Shown one piece after another: positions 24,042-26,008 of a DNA stretch of 26,008 bases; position 1 is the stretch's first letter, and each line of letters starts with the position of its first letter. The position numbers and the translations under genes are program-made. The stretch spans positions 1-26,008 of the forward strand of contig JBBRMQ010000028.1 in assembly GCA_038230775.1 (NCBI GenBank). Direction: 5' to 3'. Origin of the DNA: JBBRMQ01 sp038230775. GTDB lineage: Bacteria; Acidobacteriota; Thermoanaerobaculia; Gp7-AA8. The notes under the pieces were generated by a model. The model made no database searches, was not told the DNA's origin, and worked only from the letters and a program-made list of their open reading frames with translations.

Positions 24042-25058
24042 ATGAAGCGTCGCCCGTACTTTTTCGAAGTCTTCACGATCCTCAACTTCATCGTCATTCA
24101 AACGCTGTTGTGGCGGATCACCCGCGCACCGCTCCTCTCGCTCTTTCACGTCTTGGGTGTCTTCGCTCCCGGGTTCGCAGCGCAGGCTGCGGTGGGCGTT
24201 GCCATTCGGGCGGCCATTGCCTGGCGCACGGGGACGCTCCAGCACTACCTCGGCGTGATTCGCACACGGCGGTGGCTGATCGACACGGTGCGGATCGTCG
24301 TCTTCAGCGCCTTTTCCGTGCAGACATACTGCTGGATCAAGCTCGCGATTCCGATCCTTCATCCGCGGCTCTTCGATCAGGAGCTCTGGAACATCGATCA
24401 GGCGATCTTTTTCGGGCACTCGCCGAGCGTGTTCCTGGTCGATCTTTTCTCCGCGCCCGCGGCGCTGCGTTCCGTCGATTGGTCTTATGCGAACGTGTTT
24501 TACGCCAGCCTGTTGGTCGCGGGCGTGTTCTTCGCCTCGTCGCCGGACCGCAAGGTGCGCGTCTCGTTCATCAACTCGAACATCGCGATGTGGCTGATCG
24601 GCGCCTGGTTGTATGTGTCCGTCCCCGCGCTCGGTCCCGCGTTCCGCTTTCCGGAAGTCTGGCTGCCGCTCTCGGCGTACTTCACGAACACGCAACAGAT
24701 GCAGCGAACGCTGGTCGCGAACTACACCACTCTTCTCGGCTATCGGCGAGGCGTGATTCGTCCAGTCAACATCCTCTTCGGCATCGCTGCCTTTCCGAGC
24801 CTCCATGTCGCATTTGAAGTCCTCGTTCTCCTGTGGATGAGGCGGCTTTGGCGATATGGAGAAATCGTGTTCGGCATCTTCACCGTCTTGATCGTCATCG
24901 GATCGATGGTCACGGGCTGGCACTACCTGGTCGACGGCATCGCAGGCGCGATCCTTGCGGCAATCTGCTTCGTCTCTGCCACGCGGCAATACGGCGCGGG
25001 CGCAGGGCGTTTTTTCGATCATGCCGCGACCGACGCCGGAACAGATCACGCTCAGTGA
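24042..25058 (+). CDS. PAP2-superfamily membrane phosphatase / phosphotransferase
   Basis: A 338-residue integral membrane protein with six or more helices. The C-terminal half has the PAP2 catalytic blocks in the form found in inositol-phosphorylceramide-synthase-like members: FPSLHVAFEVLVL (251-263, His255) and GWHYLVDGIAGA (292-303, His294 and Asp298). Such enzymes remove or transfer lipid-linked phosphate groups, here presumably at the outer membrane-water face; the substrate is unknown. ATG 24042 is preferred over ATG 24024, which lies just beyond the family-A repeat. The last 38 bp overlap the radical SAM gene, suggesting coupled translation. Confidence 0.82.
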   Translation: MKRRPYFFEVFTILNFIVIQTLLWRITRAPLLSLFHVLGVFAPGFAAQAAVGVAIRAAIAWRTGTLQHYLGVIRTRRWLIDTVRIVVFSAFSVQTYCWIKLAIPILHPRLFDQELWNIDQAIFFGHSPSVFLVDLFSAPAALRSVDWSYANVFYASLLVAGVFFASSPDRKVRVSFINSNIAMWLIGAWLYVSVPALGPAFRFPEVWLPLSAYFTNTQQMQRTLVANYTTLLGYRRGVIRPVNILFGIAAFPSLHVAFEVLVLLWMRRLWRYGEIVFGIFTVLIVIGSMVTGWHYLVDGIAGAILAAICFVSATRQYGAGAGRFFDHAATDAGTDHAQ

Positions 25059-26008
25059 GATCCTCTCGAGAAGAACAACCGAGGGGGCGCCGGAGCTCGT
25101 TGAGACGCTGGAGAACAAGGCGGTGCGCTGCTACTCCTGCGGTCATCGCTGCAAGATCCTCAACGGGCTGAACGGCATCTGCAAGGTCCGCTACAACGAA
25201 GGCGGCGTGCTCAAGGTGCCGCGCGGCTACGTCGCGGCGCTGCAGGTCGATCCGATCGAGAAGAAGCCGTTCTTTCACGCGTATCCCGGTGCGCTGGCGC
25301 TCTCGTTCGGCATGCTCGGTTGCGATTACCACTGCGGCTACTGCCAGAACTGGGTGACCTCGCAGGCACTCCGCGATCCGGTCGCCGGTGCGGCGCCGAT
25401 GGACGTTGAGCCCGCGGATCTGATCCGCCTCGCTCGCAAGCATGGTGCGAAGGTGCTGACGTCGACCTACAACGAGCCTCTAATCACGTCCGAGTGGGCC
25501 GTGGAGATTTTCAAGGAGGCGAAGAAAGAAGGATTCGTCTGCTCGTACGTCTCGAACGGCAACGGCACCGAGAAAGTGCTCGACTACATCGCGCCGTACA
25601 TCGATCTCTACAAGGTCGACCTCAAAGGCTTCGATGAACGCCACTACCGCGACCTCGGCGGCACACTGCAGCCTGTTCTCGACACCATTCGCAACTTGAA
25701 GCAGCGCGGAATCTGGCTGGAGATCGTGACGCTGGTGATCCCCGGCTTCAACGACTCGGACGACGAGTTGACGAGAATGGCGGAGTTCATCGCCGGTGTC
25801 GACGCCAACATTCCGTGGCACGTCACGGCCTACCACCAGGACTACAAGATGGACAACGCGAACACGACGACTTCGCACCTCATGCGCGCGTACGAGATCG
25901 GCAAGCGAGCGGGATTGCGTTTCATCTATCCCGGCAATCTGCCGGGTACGGTCGGCGATCGCGAGGGAACGCATTGCCCAAAGTGCAACGCGCTCGTCAT
26001 CGGCCGCA
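25021..26008 (+). CDS. amrS: AmmeMemoRadiSam-system radical SAM enzyme (3' end outside window)
   Basis: An open frame of 329 codons from ATG 25021 runs off the right edge with no stop. It opens with a four-Cys segment (Cys37, 40, 44, 54 in CYSCGHRC and GICKVR). The radical SAM cluster motif CDYHCGYCQNW follows (Cys101, 105, 108), then STYNEPL, SNGNGTEKVL, YKVDLKGFDERHY and WHVTAYHQDYKM, as in PflA-like radical SAM proteins of the AmmeMemoRadiSam group. A late CPKC pair (about 319-322) probably binds metal. The family occurs with MEMO1-like and AMMECR1-like proteins in one conserved system whose reaction was not known to me. Those partner genes, if present, lie beyond the window. It overlaps the PAP2 gene by 38 bp. 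Confidence 0.9.
   Translation, partial: MPRPTPEQITLSEILSRRTTEGAPELVETLENKAVRCYSCGHRCKILNGLNGICKVRYNEGGVLKVPRGYVAALQVDPIEKKPFFHAYPGALALSFGMLGCDYHCGYCQNWVTSQALRDPVAGAAPMDVEPADLIRLARKHGAKVLTSTYNEPLITSEWAVEIFKEAKKEGFVCSYVSNGNGTEKVLDYIAPYIDLYKVDLKGFDERHYRDLGGTLQPVLDTIRNLKQRGIWLEIVTLVIPGFNDSDDELTRMAEFIAGVDANIPWHVTAYHQDYKMDNANTTTSHLMRAYEIGKRAGLRFIYPGNLPGTVGDREGTHCPKCNALVIGR

Overview
This is a gene-dense, high-GC bacterial chromosome segment of about 26 kb. There are no phage genes, transposases, rRNA, tRNA or CRISPR arrays. The gene set (an MglA-type GTPase with a long tail, GAF-containing sigma-54 activator, SpoIIE-type phosphatase, AmmeMemoRadiSam enzyme, lysine 6-aminotransferase), the many GTG starts and the families of intergenic hairpin repeats suggest an uncultured soil-type lineage such as Acidobacteriota. 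That placement is an inference; no rRNA or other decisive marker is present.

Layout. 1-3035: a remnant of an amidohydrolase 3' end, lysine 6-aminotransferase (-) and a divergent acetyl-CoA acetyltransferase (+), which could be the first and last steps of a lysine degradation route. 3036-5914: a frameshifted DUF3667 membrane protein, a DUF805-like/SRPBCC membrane fusion and a HAD hydrolase. 6002-6994: a tandem-PilZ protein. 6960-16615: a minus-strand block read DUF2520 protein, MglA-like GTPase, MltD-type lytic transglycosylase, IleS, a Lys-rich 65-residue protein, PHP phosphoesterase, membrane metallophosphoesterase, QueG. 16627-21938: a plus-strand signalling block of a periplasmic TPR protein, a GAF-AAA+-Fis sigma-54 activator, a 51-codon hydrophobic ORF, an RsbW-type kinase, a STAS antagonist, a GAF-GAF-SpoIIE phosphatase and a secreted Cys-motif protein. 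21939-26008: an enoyl-CoA hydratase/isomerase, Ca2+/H+ antiporter, PAP2-type membrane phosphatase, and an AmmeMemoRadiSam radical SAM enzyme that runs off the right edge.

The most interesting part is the signalling block. A near-consensus -24/-12 (sigma-54) promoter at 18641-18656 lies 160 bp downstream of the activator gene. It points at an unannotated 51-codon hydrophobic ORF followed by the kinase and STAS genes, and the matching phosphatase comes next. The sequence therefore suggests a partner-switching module switched on by its own neighbouring sigma-54 activator. The activator has an altered GAFTGA loop (GVATGV), and its GAF sensor resembles the second GAF of the phosphatase.

Two window-wide patterns also stand out. 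At least six genes have a TANNNT -10-like hexamer 6-8 nt before the start codon and no convincing Shine-Dalgarno sequence, suggesting leaderless mRNAs; one of these hexamers is a perfect palindrome placed symmetrically between two divergent starts. Several families of hairpin repeats sit within about 25 nt of stop codons throughout the window.
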